Counted from the first letter of the stretch, positions 37,204 to 47,511 are shown. The stretch is DNA of 64,000 bases from Vibrio chagasii (GCF_002954585.1 NZ_MSCI01000002.1:1156089-1220088); one strand, 5' to 3'. Notes: generated by a model not told the origin, from the letters alone. Translations and numbers: made by a program.

Positions 37204-38397
37204 TTAAAGCACCTTACAAGCAAAGCCTTTTAGGTAGAAGCCTTCAGGGTAAGCCGTGTCTGTTAAATGGTCAGCGGCTTGCTCGAAGCGCTCGACGAAC
37301 TTAACGGTTCTGCCAGCGTCAATGGCTGCATCAGCGATGATCTTTTGGAATAGGTCTGTACCCATTAGGCCAGAGCAAGAGTAGGTGAGTAGCGTACCGC
37401 CTGGTTTTAGGATCTGCATCGCTAACATGTTTACATCTTTATAGCCGTTTGCACCTGACGTTAGGTTGTTTTTACTTGAAACAAACTTTGGTGGGTCCAT
37501 GATCACAACGTCGAACTTAGTACCTTGGTCACGGTACTCACGCAGTAGCTTGAATACGTCGGCATTAAGGAATACAGCACGCTTCTTAGAGATATCAAAC
37601 TCGTTAAGTTCAGCATTGAATTTGGCTGTATCAAGTGCGAGTTGAGATACGTCAGCGTTGATAACGCGCTTCGCGTCACCTTTAAGCGCGTACAGGCCAA
37701 AACCACCAGTGTACGAGAAACAGTTAAGGACATCTTTGTCTTTTACGTATTTCATTGACTCTTTACGGCTATCACGTTGGTCCATGTAGAAGCCTGTTTT
37801 GTGGCCTTCCATGATGTTTACGCTGATCTTAACGCCATTTTCTTCAATGACGATAGATTTTGGTGGCTCTTCACCGTGAAGAACGCCAACTACCTGTTCT
37901 AAGCCTTCTTTCTTACGAACCGCTACATCTGAACGCTCGTAAATGTTGCAGTCTGGGAAGCATTCGATTAGAGCTTCTACCAATACGTTTTTGTTGAATT
38001 CAGCACCTGCGCTGAGAAGTTGGCAAACCAAGTAGTCTTGATACTTATCGATGGTAATACCTGGTAAGCCGTCTGATTCCGCAGCGGTCAGGCGGTAGCC
38101 CGTTAGGCCATCACGTTCAATGATGTCTTCACGTAATGATTGTGCGTCTTGAATTCGTTTTATGAAGAACGCTTTGTTGATTTCTTCTTTTTCAAATGTC
38201 CAAACACGTGCTCGAATTTGAGAAGATGGTGAGTAAGCAGCCTTCGCTAACCACTGACCATTGTGAGCATATACGTCTACCGTTTCACCCTGTTTTGGCT
38301 CGCCCTCGACTTTATCGATACCGCGTGAAAATACCCATGGGTGTTTACGGCGTAATGATTTGTCACGGCCTTTCGCTAGATGAATAGAAGGAGTCAT
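37204..38397 (-). CDS. rlmI: 23S rRNA m5C1962 methyltransferase RlmI
   Basis: SAM-dependent rRNA methyltransferase, 397 residues. The N-terminal PUA domain (about 1-75, [21 protein letters not shown]) is followed by the RlmI-type middle domain and a Rossmann methyltransferase with the SAM loop [14 protein letters not shown] and the catalytic MDPPKF near residue 300. In E. coli the order is rlmI-acyP-tusE-yccA; here the same set is kept but a chemoreceptor gene lies between rlmI and acyP. Confidence 0.94.
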   Translation of the reverse strand: MTPSIHLAKGRDKSLRRKHPWVFSRGIDKVEGEPKQGETVDVYAHNGQWLAKAAYSPSSQIRARVWTFEKEEINKAFFIKRIQDAQSLREDIIERDGLTGYRLTAAESDGLPGITIDKYQDYLVCQLLSAGAEFNKNVLVEALIECFPDCNIYERSDVAVRKKEGLEQVVGVLHGEEPPKSIVIEENGVKISVNIMEGHKTGFYMDQRDSRKESMKYVKDKDVLNCFSYTGGFGLYALKGDAKRVINADVSQLALDTAKFNAELNEFDISKKRAVFLNADVFKLLREYRDQGTKFDVVIMDPPKFVSSKNNLTSGANGYKDVNMLAMQILKPGGTLLTYSCSGLMGTDLFQKIIADAAIDAGRTVKFVERFEQAADHLTDTAYPEGFYLKGFACKVL

Positions 38398-38465
38398 AAT
38401 TTACTCTGTTTGTTGAATTTGAAGGAGGGGTATTGTCGGGGAAGTACAGGTGAAAAGCAAATAAG

Positions 38466-38490
38466 AAAGGGCTACGTGAGCAGCCCTTGT
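38466..38490 (-). terminator. Terminator after the chemoreceptor gene
   Basis: AAGGGCT (38467-38473) pairs with AGCCCTT (38482-38488); on the minus strand a TTTCTTATTT tract follows. It lies 60 bases after the chemoreceptor stop. Confidence 0.7.
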
Positions 38491-38547
38491 CATGATTTTA
38501 ATCAGTTAGATAGTAATATTCGAAATACTGCCTTTGAAAGACCAAGA

Positions 38548-39951
38548 TTATGCTTTAAGGCCTGTCAATAACCCTTCCATCGTGTCACTTTGCTTACGAA
38601 GCTGGTCAATATTAGAATTACTCTTGCTGATCATTTCACAGATGCTATCTGATTGATGACGAATTTCTTCGACGCTCTGTGCAATGTTATCAGCAACAAC
38701 ACCTTGCTCTTCAGCTGCCGTCGCGATTTGAGTACTGCTATCAGAAATTGATTGATTCTTTTCAGCGAGCGAGCCGATCTCAACATTTACTTCAGACATC
38801 AATGTTTGTCCTTCATTTGCGTTGTTCACCGTCACTTCCATCAGCTTTGTCAGCGACTGGCTGTTACGTTGTAATGATTCAATCATACTTTGGATCTCAA
38901 CCGTTGCTTGTTGAGTTCGACCGGCAAGTGCACGAACTTCATCGGCAACAACCGCAAAACCACGGCCTTGCTCGCCCGCGCGAGCCGCCTCGATAGCAGC
39001 GTTCAATGCAAGTAGATTGGTCTGCTCTGAAATACCATTGATGGTTGTCACGACTTCATCGATTTGCGCTGCGTTTGCATCCAGCTCTTCAACGGCTTGA
39101 GATGCGGATTGGATCTCTTGAGATAAGCTAGAGATAGACGCTAACGTATTTGACACTTTGACTTGCCCACTCTGAGCTACACCCCGAGCGTCCATCGTTT
39201 GAGAGCTTGATGCGTGAGCTAGGGTTGCCACTTCTCGGATAGTTGCCGCCATTTGCTCTGTTGCGCTTGCTAAGCTGTTCAAGTGTTCTTGCTGATTACC
39301 TGAAATATCTGAACTTTGTTGTGTCGACTGATTTAGGTCAGAACTGATTTGCTGCATGAGCGCAACAGACTCTTGAATCGAAAGCACCATGTTTTGCTCG
39401 CGTTCTGCTACCTTGTCGATAGTAATTGCGATTTCACTAAACTCATCACGAACAGGGAAGTAGTTCATACGACAAGTTAGGTCACCATTCGCGAGTGTGC
39501 TCAGTGCTTTGTTCATTGAGAACATTGCTCCGCCAATGAAAGTCATGATGTAGTAAACACCAAGTGCAATCAAAGTTAGAGTTACCGCAATGATCGATAT
39601 CTGTGTTGCTGAAAGCGCAGACCACAGGTTTTGGTCGTGGTTAGCAAACAAGCTAAATGCACCATTCATAACTGAAACAGAGCCTGCGCCATAACCAAGG
39701 GAGATAGTTTCGGAGCTATTAACCAGTTGAGCAACTTGCTCCTTGGTGAGTTGACCAGCTTCGATAAGCCCCTTCATTAAGAGTAATTCTTCTTGATAAA
39801 GGTGTGCTAGTAATGAATCCGCTGCACTATCTAAAACGAGAGCTAATATAACAAGAGCGAGAAGAGGTAATAAAAAGAGGAGATAGAACTTTTCTTGGAT
39901 TTTTAGGTGAATGAGATATTTATCAATCCAACGAAATGGGATTTCTTTCAT
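38548..39951 (-). CDS. Methyl-accepting chemotaxis protein
   Basis: A 467-residue inner-membrane chemoreceptor. Membrane helices lie at about 22-41 and 120-145; only some 75 residues sit in the periplasm, too few for a normal CACHE or four-helix ligand domain. A HAMP-like segment ([17 protein letters not shown]) follows, then a long coiled coil with the conserved hairpin tip [14 protein letters not shown] near residue 333, which binds CheA and CheW. No pentapeptide for CheR is seen at the C-terminus. The ligand is unknown; it may sense membrane state or energy. It splits the conserved rlmI-acyP-tusE-yccA neighbourhood. Confidence 0.93.
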   Translation of the reverse strand: MKEIPFRWIDKYLIHLKIQEKFYLLFLLPLLALVILALVLDSAADSLLAHLYQEELLLMKGLIEAGQLTKEQVAQLVNSSETISLGYGAGSVSVMNGAFSLFANHDQNLWSALSATQISIIAVTLTLIALGVYYIMTFIGGAMFSMNKALSTLANGDLTCRMNYFPVRDEFSEIAITIDKVAEREQNMVLSIQESVALMQQISSDLNQSTQQSSDISGNQQEHLNSLASATEQMAATIREVATLAHASSSQTMDARGVAQSGQVKVSNTLASISSLSQEIQSASQAVEELDANAAQIDEVVTTINGISEQTNLLALNAAIEAARAGEQGRGFAVVADEVRALAGRTQQATVEIQSMIESLQRNSQSLTKLMEVTVNNANEGQTLMSEVNVEIGSLAEKNQSISDSSTQIATAAEEQGVVADNIAQSVEEIRHQSDSICEMISKSNSNIDQLRKQSDTMEGLLTGLKA

Positions 39952-40039
39952 AATCGTTATACTCGAAGTAAGTCCACCAATAAGCGGTGAATGAATAGAT
40001 TCTCAACTATATCATTCATATAATTTATGAGGCAACGTT

Positions 40040-40327
40040 ATGAAAAATTCACAATCTATATTTGTCGTATCAGGCGTAGTTCAGTGTGTTGGCTTTCGAT
40101 ATCACACCAGTCGACAAGCTCAGAAGTTAGCCATTTCAGGTTACGCTAAGAACTTAAATGATGGTCGAGTTGAAGTGTTGGCTGTTGGCGAAAGTGGCCA
40201 AGTAGACAAGCTATACCAATGGTTGCAAGTAGGTCCTGCTAGCGCATCGGTAGACAATGTGGTTAAGCAAAGGGTGGGAGAAGATGAAAAGCGCAATGTG
40301 CGTATCGGGGAGTTTCAAATACTGTAG
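40040..40327 (+). CDS. acyP: Acylphosphatase
   Basis: Hydrolyses acyl phosphates such as carbamoyl or acetyl phosphate. 95 residues, the full usual length. Catalytic Arg20 (VGFRYH) and Asn38 (GYAKNL) are present. The normally invariant VQG before VGFR reads VQC (Cys16). It faces away from the chemoreceptor and converges on tusE. Confidence 0.94.
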   Translation: MKNSQSIFVVSGVVQCVGFRYHTSRQAQKLAISGYAKNLNDGRVEVLAVGESGQVDKLYQWLQVGPASASVDNVVKQRVGEDEKRNVRIGEFQIL

Positions 40328-40371
40328 CTAACTGACTACAGTATTTGATTGAGCTAGTCAGTAATCTGTTG

Positions 40372-40701
40372 TTACAGACACTTTGCTGGCTTAGGTAAGC
40401 CTGCGAGTTTAGTCGCTTGTTTCGCTGGGCCTTTTTTGAATAATTTGAACAGGTATTTACTGTTGCCTTTTTCAGGGCCGTGGGCTTTTTCCATCGCTTT
40501 AACAAGCATGCGAACCGCAGGGGAAGTGTTGAACTCTTCGTAAAAGCTCCTTACAAAATGCACGACTTCTAGGTGTGCTTCCGTAAGCTCAATGGCTTCA
40601 TCTTGTGCAAGAATTTCAATCATACCTTCTTCCCATTGTGTGTAATCCAATAGGTAGCCTTGAGCGTCGGTTTCGATTTGCTTGCCGTTATATTCAAACA
40701 T
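40372..40701 (-). CDS. tusE: Sulfur-relay protein TusE
   Basis: Passes persulfide sulfur from TusD to MnmA for 2-thiouridine in tRNA. 109 residues of the DsrC/TusE/DsvC family, with the essential cysteine as the next-to-last residue (PAKCL). The region [11 protein letters not shown] and the [18 protein letters not shown] block are conserved. ATG 40701 has GGAC in a good position; a TTG six codons upstream is not needed. Same neighbourhood as in E. coli (acyP, yccA). Confidence 0.95.
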   Translation of the reverse strand: MFEYNGKQIETDAQGYLLDYTQWEEGMIEILAQDEAIELTEAHLEVVHFVRSFYEEFNTSPAVRMLVKAMEKAHGPEKGNSKYLFKLFKKGPAKQATKLAGLPKPAKCL

Positions 40702-40805
40702 GTTTAGTCCAGAATCCAATTAACTATTTGGATAGGGTACATGACCAAGTTTACCTTTCTCAATAGATATCATAGTGATCTTGATAAATATTGATCCTAT
40801 AGATA

Positions 40806-40838
40806 CAAAAAAGCCCAAGAGATAGGCTCTTGGGCTAG
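40806..40838 (-). terminator. Rho-independent terminator after yccA
   Basis: AGCCCAAGAG / CTCTTGGGCT, 10-bp perfect stem with a 5-base loop, followed on the minus strand by TTTTTT. Confidence 0.94.
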
Positions 40839-40861
40839 ATATTCTTCAATTAGGCGAGTGA

Positions 40862-41527
40862 TTAGTCGTCGCTGCCCATAATGCCTAGGATGCTTAGTAG
40901 GCTGATGAAGATGTTGTAGATTGATACATATAGGCTAACTGTCGCAGAGATGTAGTTAGTTTCACCGCCACGGATGATGTTTTGCGTTGTTAGCAAAATT
41001 ACACCGGTCGAGAACAGGATGAACATACCGCTCATTGCTAATGACAGAAGTGGCATTTGTAGGAAGATATTTGCAACCATACCTACAAGTAGCACGACGA
41101 AACCTGCTAGTAGCATACCGTTTAGGAAAGATAGGTCACGCTTAGTAGTAAGAGCGTAAGCAGATGCACCCATGAATGCTAGTGCCGTGCCGCCTAGAGC
41201 AGTTAGGATAACATCACCCATGCCTGCGCCAACGTACATGTTTAAGATTGGACCGATGGTGTAGCCTAGGAAACCTGTGAACAGGAACGTAAAGACTAGA
41301 CCCATGCTGTTGTCACGGTTCTTTTCTGTTAGGAAAAGTAGGCCGTAGAAACCAACTAGCATCATGATAAGACCAGGACGAGGAAGGTTCATCACCATAG
41401 ATACGCCTGCTACAACAGCAGACCAAAGTAGTGTCATAGACAGTAGTGCGTAGGTATTACGCAACACTTTATTGGTTTGCAGAGCACTTTCTTGAGATGC
41501 TGTGCGTGAAAACATAGGGCTGTTCAT
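40862..41527 (-). CDS. yccA: Bax inhibitor-1 family membrane protein, YccA-like
   Basis: A 221-residue inner-membrane protein with seven hydrophobic helices and a short soluble N-terminus. The BI-1 signature region and the final polar GIMGSDD with its paired aspartates are present. E. coli YccA is a substrate and modulator of the FtsH protease; the same synteny with tusE and acyP supports orthology. Monocistronic, with its own terminator. Confidence 0.93.
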   Translation of the reverse strand: MNSPMFSRTASQESALQTNKVLRNTYALLSMTLLWSAVVAGVSMVMNLPRPGLIMMLVGFYGLLFLTEKNRDNSMGLVFTFLFTGFLGYTIGPILNMYVGAGMGDVILTALGGTALAFMGASAYALTTKRDLSFLNGMLLAGFVVLLVGMVANIFLQMPLLSLAMSGMFILFSTGVILLTTQNIIRGGETNYISATVSLYVSIYNIFISLLSILGIMGSDD

Positions 41528-41776
41528 AATCTTCCTCGTAAGGTGACTTCAATAGTTATTAGTACATTTATGGGGCTGAAAGTTCGAAAAATCAAGTCTT
41601 ACAGTCCACTTGTATACTTAAAATAATAATCAAAATAGCTGGTTAAGTAATTCTGAAGGTGTAACAAAGTATGTCTTATACGGATATCAAAGTGCCACGA
41701 ACACCCGATGTTTAACCTTTATACTTGCGTTACCTATTTATATCCTTCTATAAACCATCTATCAATTTGAAAAATA

Positions 41777-41800
41777 AAAAGGCGACCTAAGCCGCCTCTC
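41777..41800 (-). terminator. Terminator of the aap operon
   Basis: AGGCG (41780-41784) pairs with CGCCT (41793-41797); on the minus strand it is followed by TTTTATTTTT, just after the aapP stop codon. Confidence 0.8.
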
Positions 41801-41821
41801 TTAATTATGCATCATAACACA

Positions 41822-42586
41822 TTAATGGTGTAAGATTTGACTCAAGAAGTTTTGAGTTCTGTCGGACTGCGGATTTTCAAAGAAGTCGACAGGGTTGTTC
41901 TCTTCAATGATTTCCCCAGCATCCATGAAGATAACCCTATCGGCTACCTCCTTAGCAAAGCCCATCTCGTGCGTTACACAAAGCATGGTCATGCCTTCTT
42001 CTGCCAGCTCAACCATAACATCTAGAACTTCACGAACCATTTCTGGATCGAGCGCTGATGTTGGTTCATCAAACAGCATGACTTGTGGGTTCATACATAG
42101 AGAACGTGCAATCGCTACACGCTGTTGCTGACCACCAGAAAGTTGACCTGGGAACTTGTCTGCTTGCTCTGGTATCTTTACACGTTCCAGGTATTTCATC
42201 GCAATCGCTTCAGCTTCTTCTTTCGGCATCTTTTTCACCCAGATAGGGGCTAGGGTGCAGTTCTCTAGTACCGTAAGGTGCGGAAATAGATTGAAGTGCT
42301 GGAAACACATGCCAACGTCACGACGAACGGCTTCGATGTTTTTTAGATCTTCAGTCAGCTCATTACCGGACACAAAGATGCGTCCCTTCTGATGCTCTTC
42401 CAGTCTATTGATACAGCGAATCATAGTCGATTTACCTGAGCCAGAAGGGCCACAGATAACGATTTTCTCGCCTTTTTTAACTTCTAAGTTGATGTTCTTA
42501 AGAACGTGGAACTCACCGTACCACTTGTTCATGTCTTTAAGTTCAATCATCAACTCTTGCGATTCTGGGTTTAGTTGTTGCGTCAT
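41822..42586 (-). CDS. aapP: Polar amino-acid ABC importer, ATP-binding protein
   Basis: ATPase of the AapJQMP importer for a broad set of L-amino acids. 254 residues. Walker [10 protein letters not shown] near residue 43, signature [15 protein letters not shown], Walker [13 protein letters not shown] and the switch His in [16 protein letters not shown] are all intact. It is last in the operon aapJ-aapQ-aapM-aapP and ends at a hairpin. Confidence 0.96.
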   Translation of the reverse strand: MTQQLNPESQELMIELKDMNKWYGEFHVLKNINLEVKKGEKIVICGPSGSGKSTMIRCINRLEEHQKGRIFVSGNELTEDLKNIEAVRRDVGMCFQHFNLFPHLTVLENCTLAPIWVKKMPKEEAEAIAMKYLERVKIPEQADKFPGQLSGGQQQRVAIARSLCMNPQVMLFDEPTSALDPEMVREVLDVMVELAEEGMTMLCVTHEMGFAKEVADRVIFMDAGEIIEENNPVDFFENPQSDRTQNFLSQILHH

Positions 42587-42608
42587 AATACGTCCTTGAT
42601 CTTATTAA

Positions 42609-43706
42609 CTACCGTTTGTGACCGGTGTGAAGTCTGTTTTCTAGCCATATCGAGTATCTCGACATGCCAAAACAGAACACCCAGAACACTAACGCGACAA
42701 ATACATAACTTTCTGTTGCGAAGCCTAACCACTCAGGGTCGGTGTTCGCCGCTTGACCAATACCCAGTACATCGAACATACCGATGATAAGTACCAGACT
42801 GGTATCTTTGAACAAGCCAATGAATGTGTTCACGATTGATGGGATTGTGATTTTCAGCGCTTGAGGAAGAATAATCAGCCCCATCTTTTTCCAATAGGTC
42901 AGACCAAGAGCATCTGCAGCTTCGTATTGACCTTTTGGAATAGCTTGCAGGCCACCTCGAATTACCTCGGCCATATAAGCAGCACTAAATAGAACCACAC
43001 CTACCAGCGCACGGAATAACTTATCGGTCTCAGAACCCGCAGTAAGGAATAGTGGCAGCATTACAGATGCCATGAACAGCACCGTAATCAGTGGAACACC
43101 ACGCCAAATTTCGATGTACACCGTACAAATACTACGGATGATCGGCATTTCAGAGCGACGGCCAAGCGCCAATGCAACACCAATTGGCAGTGATACAACG
43201 ATACCCACTAACGCAATGATAAGCGTAACAAGCAAGCCACCCCATTTGTGCGTATCAACCACTTCCAATCCAAATACACCGCCGTATAGCAAGCCAGCAA
43301 TGATGAATGGGTAGATGTTTACGAAGAATAACCAAATCCAAGTGCGTTTCGGTGTTTTCTCGTAGGCTAGTAGCGCGACAAAGATAGCCAATGTTGCGTA
43401 GAAAAGGCGAGGGCGCCATAGTTCAGCCTCTGGGTAGAAGCCATACATGAACTGATCCCAACGAACGCTGATGAACACCCAGCAAGCCCCTTCGCTAGTA
43501 CAAGCATCACGAGTTGTTCCGACCCAGTCTGCATTTAGGAAAGCCCAATCGAATGTTGTCCAGAGTAGTGAGAAAGCAGTGTAACCTAGAACAACGGTAA
43601 CGATACTGTTGATTGGCCCATTAAAGAGATTCTTTCTTAACCAACCGACTACACCAACGGTATTAGCGGGAGGTGGAAGATCCGGTTGAAATTGATGTGT
43701 GCTCAT
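42609..43706 (-). CDS. aapM: Polar amino-acid ABC importer, permease AapM
   Basis: Inner-membrane permease, 365 residues, with the long N-terminal extension typical of AapM. The HisM/GlnP-type core carries the EAA loop (QYEAADALGLTYWKKMGLIILPQAL) that contacts the ATPase. Its start lies one base after the aapQ stop codon region, so the two are tightly coupled. About eight hydrophobic helices. Confidence 0.95.
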   Translation of the reverse strand: MSTHQFQPDLPPPANTVGVVGWLRKNLFNGPINSIVTVVLGYTAFSLLWTTFDWAFLNADWVGTTRDACTSEGACWVFISVRWDQFMYGFYPEAELWRPRLFYATLAIFVALLAYEKTPKRTWIWLFFVNIYPFIIAGLLYGGVFGLEVVDTHKWGGLLVTLIIALVGIVVSLPIGVALALGRRSEMPIIRSICTVYIEIWRGVPLITVLFMASVMLPLFLTAGSETDKLFRALVGVVLFSAAYMAEVIRGGLQAIPKGQYEAADALGLTYWKKMGLIILPQALKITIPSIVNTFIGLFKDTSLVLIIGMFDVLGIGQAANTDPEWLGFATESYVFVALVFWVFCFGMSRYSIWLENRLHTGHKR

Positions 43707-43707
43707 A

Positions 43708-44913
43708 TTATCTCTCCACCAATGCTACTTTACGGTTATAGATATTCATTAACGCAGAGGTCAATAAGCTTAGCGTTAGGTATACACCCATGGTCATGGC
43801 AATAATCTCGATTGCTTGACCTGTTTGGTTGAGAGTCGTACCTGCAAACACAGAAACTAAGTCAGGGTAGCCAATAGCCATTGCTAACGAAGAGTTCTTA
43901 GTGAGGTTTAAATATTGGCTAGTTAGCGGCGGAATGATGATTCGCAGCGCTTGAGGAATAATAACCAGTTTTAATGTGCGAGCTCGAGGAAGACCTAGAG
44001 ACATCGCAGCTTCTGTTTGACCGTGGCTAACCGCATTAATACCAGAACGAACGATCTCTGCGATAAAAGATGCCGTATAGATGCTCAAGGCTAATACAAG
44101 AGCAGCCAATTCAGGGATGATGCTGATACCACCTCTGAAGTTAAAGCCTTTCAACTCTGGATATTCCGCCGAGATTGGCATGCCAAGAACAAAGTAGACA
44201 ACCAAAGGTAGGCCAACGATCAAGCTCAATGCGATTCGAAGCATTGGGGTTTGTTGCCCCGTCAGTTTCTGTTTGTTGTTAGCCCAAATATTAATGATGA
44301 TGGTGGCAATGATGCCAACAATTAACGCGCCGATAACGAAGCTGCTTCCTTGTTCAAGAACAGGAGCAGGCAGGTAAAGGCCACGCACATTTAGGAAGAT
44401 AGCTTCGCCCAAACTGAGACTTTTTCTTGCCGATGGGAGAGCTTGAAGAACCGCGAAATACCAAAAGAAGATTTGAAGTAGTAGTGGGATATTTCGGAAG
44501 ATTTCAATGTATACCGCTGCAAAACGGCTCACTAACCAGTTAGATGACAGTCGAGCGACGCCCATAGTGAAACCAAGTACCGTGGCTAGAATAATACCTA
44601 GTACCGATACCAAAGCGGTGTTTAATAAGCCGACAACGAAAGTTCGACCATATGAGAAGGTTTCGTCATACTCGACGAGGGTAAGGCCGATACCAAAACC
44701 AGCCTCTTGACTTAAAAAGTCAAAACCAGTGGCGATGCCTCGGGCTTCCAGGTTAGTAAGGGCGTTGTTTACGATAGTATAGAAGAAGGCGCCAAGTGCT
44801 CCGATGGCGATGATCTGGAAAACAACAGATCGAAAAGTCGGGTTGTATAACAGGTTAGCACTTTTAGCCTCGGGCTTTTCCTGGGAAGGAGTAAGAGTGT
44901 TGTTAGGTTTCAT
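43708..44913 (-). CDS. aapQ: Polar amino-acid ABC importer, permease AapQ
   Basis: Inner-membrane permease, 401 residues, partner of AapM. The EAA loop reads QTEAAMSLGLPRARTLKLVIIPQAL and the early NFIR-like segment IEIFRNIPLLLQIFFWY is typical. It has an insertion of extra helices in the middle, as in other AapQ proteins. It follows aapJ after 146 bases that contain two hairpins. Confidence 0.95.
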   Translation of the reverse strand: MKPNNTLTPSQEKPEAKSANLLYNPTFRSVVFQIIAIGALGAFFYTIVNNALTNLEARGIATGFDFLSQEAGFGIGLTLVEYDETFSYGRTFVVGLLNTALVSVLGIILATVLGFTMGVARLSSNWLVSRFAAVYIEIFRNIPLLLQIFFWYFAVLQALPSARKSLSLGEAIFLNVRGLYLPAPVLEQGSSFVIGALIVGIIATIIINIWANNKQKLTGQQTPMLRIALSLIVGLPLVVYFVLGMPISAEYPELKGFNFRGGISIIPELAALVLALSIYTASFIAEIVRSGINAVSHGQTEAAMSLGLPRARTLKLVIIPQALRIIIPPLTSQYLNLTKNSSLAMAIGYPDLVSVFAGTTLNQTGQAIEIIAMTMGVYLTLSLLTSALMNIYNRKVALVER

Positions 44914-44940
44914 ACTGCAATAACCTCAAATCCATTTAAT

Positions 44941-44967
44941 ATTTAGGGCGGAAAAACCGCCCTAAAT
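44941..44967 (-). repeat. Intercistronic hairpin between aapJ and aapQ
   Basis: An 11-bp perfect stem (ATTTAGGGCGG / CCGCCCTAAAT) with an AAAAA loop. It lies inside the operon; it probably stabilises or terminates part of the aapJ message so that more binding protein than permease is made. Confidence 0.85.
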
Positions 44968-44996
44968 CGTGTTACTCAATTATTCATTTTCGGGTT

Positions 44997-45028
44997 GTTG
45001 CTATCGAGCTAAAAGGCTTGATAGCAAC
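44997..45028 (-). repeat. Second intercistronic hairpin after aapJ
   Basis: GTTGCTATC pairs with GATAGCAAC and, inside it, AGC with GCT. It lies about 30 bases after the aapJ stop and about 30 bases ahead of the other hairpin. Confidence 0.75.
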
Positions 45029-45059
45029 GTTTACGAACAAGTAATCACGTCGTGTGCTA

Positions 45060-46088
45060 TTAACGGATTGGTGGAGCGTACATAAAGCCGCCCGCATTCC
45101 ATAACGCATTTACACCACGATCGATTTGAAGTGGAGAACCTGTGCCAACAGTACGCTCGAAACTCTCACCGTAGTTACCAACTTGCTTGATGATTTGGTA
45201 ACCCCAGTCGTCACGAATGCCAAGGCCTTTACCTTTAGGACCGTCTACACCAAGAATACGCTTGATGTTTGGATCTTTTGACTTAAGCATTTCGTCAGCA
45301 TTTTTAGAAGAGATGCCGTACTCTTCCGCATTAACCATTGCTGAAAGTGTCCACTTAGCAACGTTGAACCATTTGTCATCATCTTGACGTACAACTGGAC
45401 CTAGAGGCTCTTTAGAGATGATTTCAGGAAGTACTTGTGCAGATTTTGGATCAGCTAGGTTTAAGCGAAGCGCGTATAGACCAGATTGGTCAGTTGTAAG
45501 CACATCACAACGACCCGCGTCGAAACCTTTAGATGTTTGTGCTGCAGTATCAAATACCACTGGTTTGTAAGACATGCCGTTATTACGGAAGTAATCGGCT
45601 AGGTTTAGCTCAGTCGTTGTACCTGATTGAACACATACAGAAGCGCCATCAAGTTCTAAAGCGCTGGTTAGGCCAAGATCTTTCTTAACCATGAAGCCTT
45701 GACCATCGTAGTAGTTAACGCCTACGAAGTTCAGACCTAGAGCCGTGTCACGATGCAGTGTCCATGTTGTGTTACGAGACAGTACGTCGATTTCGCCAGA
45801 TTGAAGCGCAGTGAAACGCTCTTTTGCTGTTAGAGGTACATACTTAACTTTAGTCTTGTCACCGAGTACAGCAGCTGCAAGAGCTTGACAATACTCAACA
45901 TCGATTCCTTCCCATTCACCTTTTGAGTTTGGGTTAGAGAACCCTGGAAGACCTGTACTTACACCACAAGTTAAGAAGCCTTGAGATGTGACTTTGTCCA
46001 GAGTGCTTTCTGCCGCTGATGCTGATGTTGCCATCATCGCAGTTGATGCAGCTACTACTGAAGCAAGAAGTGTTAGTTTATTTGTCAT
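45060..46088 (-). CDS. aapJ: Polar amino-acid ABC importer, periplasmic binding protein
   Basis: Periplasmic receptor of the AapJQMP system. 342 residues with a signal peptide ending SASA. The type-3 solute-binding fold is clear: TLDKVTSQGFLTCGVSTGLPGFS at the mature start, the KYVPLTAKERFTALQSGEIDVLSRN segment and the ligand-binding GRCDVLTTDQSGL. Two cysteines probably form a disulfide. AAGGA precedes ATG. First gene of the operon, behind a long AT-rich leader. Confidence 0.96.
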   Translation of the reverse strand: MTNKLTLLASVVAASTAMMATSASAAESTLDKVTSQGFLTCGVSTGLPGFSNPNSKGEWEGIDVEYCQALAAAVLGDKTKVKYVPLTAKERFTALQSGEIDVLSRNTTWTLHRDTALGLNFVGVNYYDGQGFMVKKDLGLTSALELDGASVCVQSGTTTELNLADYFRNNGMSYKPVVFDTAAQTSKGFDAGRCDVLTTDQSGLYALRLNLADPKSAQVLPEIISKEPLGPVVRQDDDKWFNVAKWTLSAMVNAEEYGISSKNADEMLKSKDPNIKRILGVDGPKGKGLGIRDDWGYQIIKQVGNYGESFERTVGTGSPLQIDRGVNALWNAGGFMYAPPIR

Positions 46089-46569
46089 TTGTATCCTTCC
46101 TTGTTAACCAGGTGACACCTGATACTCGTGCTCATTTGAGTTTTTCTATATGTGTTGCGTTTTCTATGACCTTGTTGTTCAAATCAAACGAGTTGCATTT
46201 TGCAAATGAAACTGTGTGCGATTTAATCAACTGTTTATAAGGTTAGGAAAGGATCTGTAGTTTCACAAATGTATAATTTAAAAAGATTTTTGAATGAAAT
46301 CACAAATCCGAACACATTTAGAATGACCAAATGTTAACTGAATGTAAATAGTGCAAGGGTTCACACTGTTGGTGCAACAAGATTTAGATTTTTATATTGA
46401 TAATAGACTAGATAAAAATCCTGAATGAATCTCACAATGGTGAAAGATTAAACTTAAAAAAGATTGAAATTTGGTCAATAAATATTTTTATTGCACTTCG
46501 ATAGTTATTAATATGCTCCAAATTTGGTAGCATGGTTGAATAGTTATTGAAGTCATCTCAAGGAAGAAC
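46089..46569. other. Divergent promoter region of aapJ and the siroheme gene
   Basis: A 481-base AT-rich stretch with no supported gene. Promoters for aapJ (minus) and for the 46570 gene (plus) must lie here. A possible plus-strand promoter is TTGCAC at 46491-46496 with TATGCT at 46512-46517, but the 15-base spacing is short. I find no sigma-54 site. Confidence 0.45.
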
Positions 46570-47511
46570 ATGCGTTATTTCCCAATGTTTTTGGATGTAG
46601 AGAATAAGCCTATTCTCGTGGTCGGTGGTGGTGAGGTTGCTTGCCGTAAAGTGGACAGCTTGCTGCGAGCTGGCGCGGATGTCACTTTAGTTTCTCCCAA
46701 GGTAGCACCTTACTTACAACAGCTTGTTGATGAGAACAAACTTCACTGGGTGCAAAACTTTTACTCGTCACAAATCATCTCTAAAGAATACCTTCAAGTA
46801 TGGGCTACTACAGACAACCCTAGTTTGAATCATCAAGTGTATAATGATGCAAAGAAACTGGGTATTTTAGTCAACGTGGTTGATGATTTGCCATACTGCG
46901 ACTTCATTACACCTTCAATGATAAATCGTGGAAGAATCCAAATTGCGATCTCCAGCGGTGGTGCATCACCTGTTTTGGTGAGAAATATTAGAGAAAAACT
47001 CGAAACAGTATTACCTCAGAATATCGGTCTTCTCGCTGACTTTGGTGCATCAAAACGCAACTCGATCAAAGAGTCGTTTCCTACCGTCGATGAACGTCGC
47101 AAGTTTTGGGAGCGCTTTTTATCATCCAGTTTTATCGAGCAGGTAACGGATAGAGAGCAATTAGAAGCGCATTACCAACAAGCACTGACAGAAGGCGTTG
47201 ATAGCGAAGGGCTGGTCACTTGGATCGAATTTGAACAAGATGTCGAGTTGTTGTCCATGAAGGCGTTACGCTTGATGCAGGAAGCTGAGCTGGTACTGGC
47301 TCCCAAAGAGTGCCCATTTGAATACGTGGACCTGTGTCGTCGTGATGCTGAAAGAGAAAGCTATGCTAATAGCGGAGAACTCTCGACTAAGCTTGAGCAA
47401 GCAAAAGCTGAAAACTTAAGAGTATGTGTGTTCATCCCACCAGCGAGTGTTGAATTTAACCTTTTGGTAGGAAAAGACTTGAAGCTCTCTTCTGCCAAGA
47501 TTTTAAGCTGA
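46570..47511 (+). CDS. Siroheme synthase, precorrin-2 dehydrogenase/ferrochelatase type, with a vestigial SUMT tail
   Basis: Oxidises precorrin-2 and inserts iron to make siroheme for sulfite and nitrite reductases. 313 residues. The NAD-binding GGGEVACRK is at residues 19-27, and Asp105 (NVVDD) and the SSGG at 128-131 match the active site of CysG/Met8. Residues to about 205 are the normal CysG-N fold. The tail from about 222 still resembles the start of the uroporphyrinogen methyltransferase domain (LLSMKALRLMQEAELVL, DLCRRDAERE), but the SAM loop GAGPGD is gone and the rest is missing. The methyltransferase must come from another gene. AAGGAAG precedes ATG. Confidence 0.9.
   Translation: MRYFPMFLDVENKPILVVGGGEVACRKVDSLLRAGADVTLVSPKVAPYLQQLVDENKLHWVQNFYSSQIISKEYLQVWATTDNPSLNHQVYNDAKKLGILVNVVDDLPYCDFITPSMINRGRIQIAISSGGASPVLVRNIREKLETVLPQNIGLLADFGASKRNSIKESFPTVDERRKFWERFLSSSFIEQVTDREQLEAHYQQALTEGVDSEGLVTWIEFEQDVELLSMKALRLMQEAELVLAPKECPFEYVDLCRRDAERESYANSGELSTKLEQAKAENLRVCVFIPPASVEFNLLVGKDLKLSSAKILS

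Noticed and set aside
46491..46517. Sigma-70 promoter for the siroheme gene
   Set aside because: TTGCAC and TATGCT are only 15 bases apart; too weak to list as a feature of its own.
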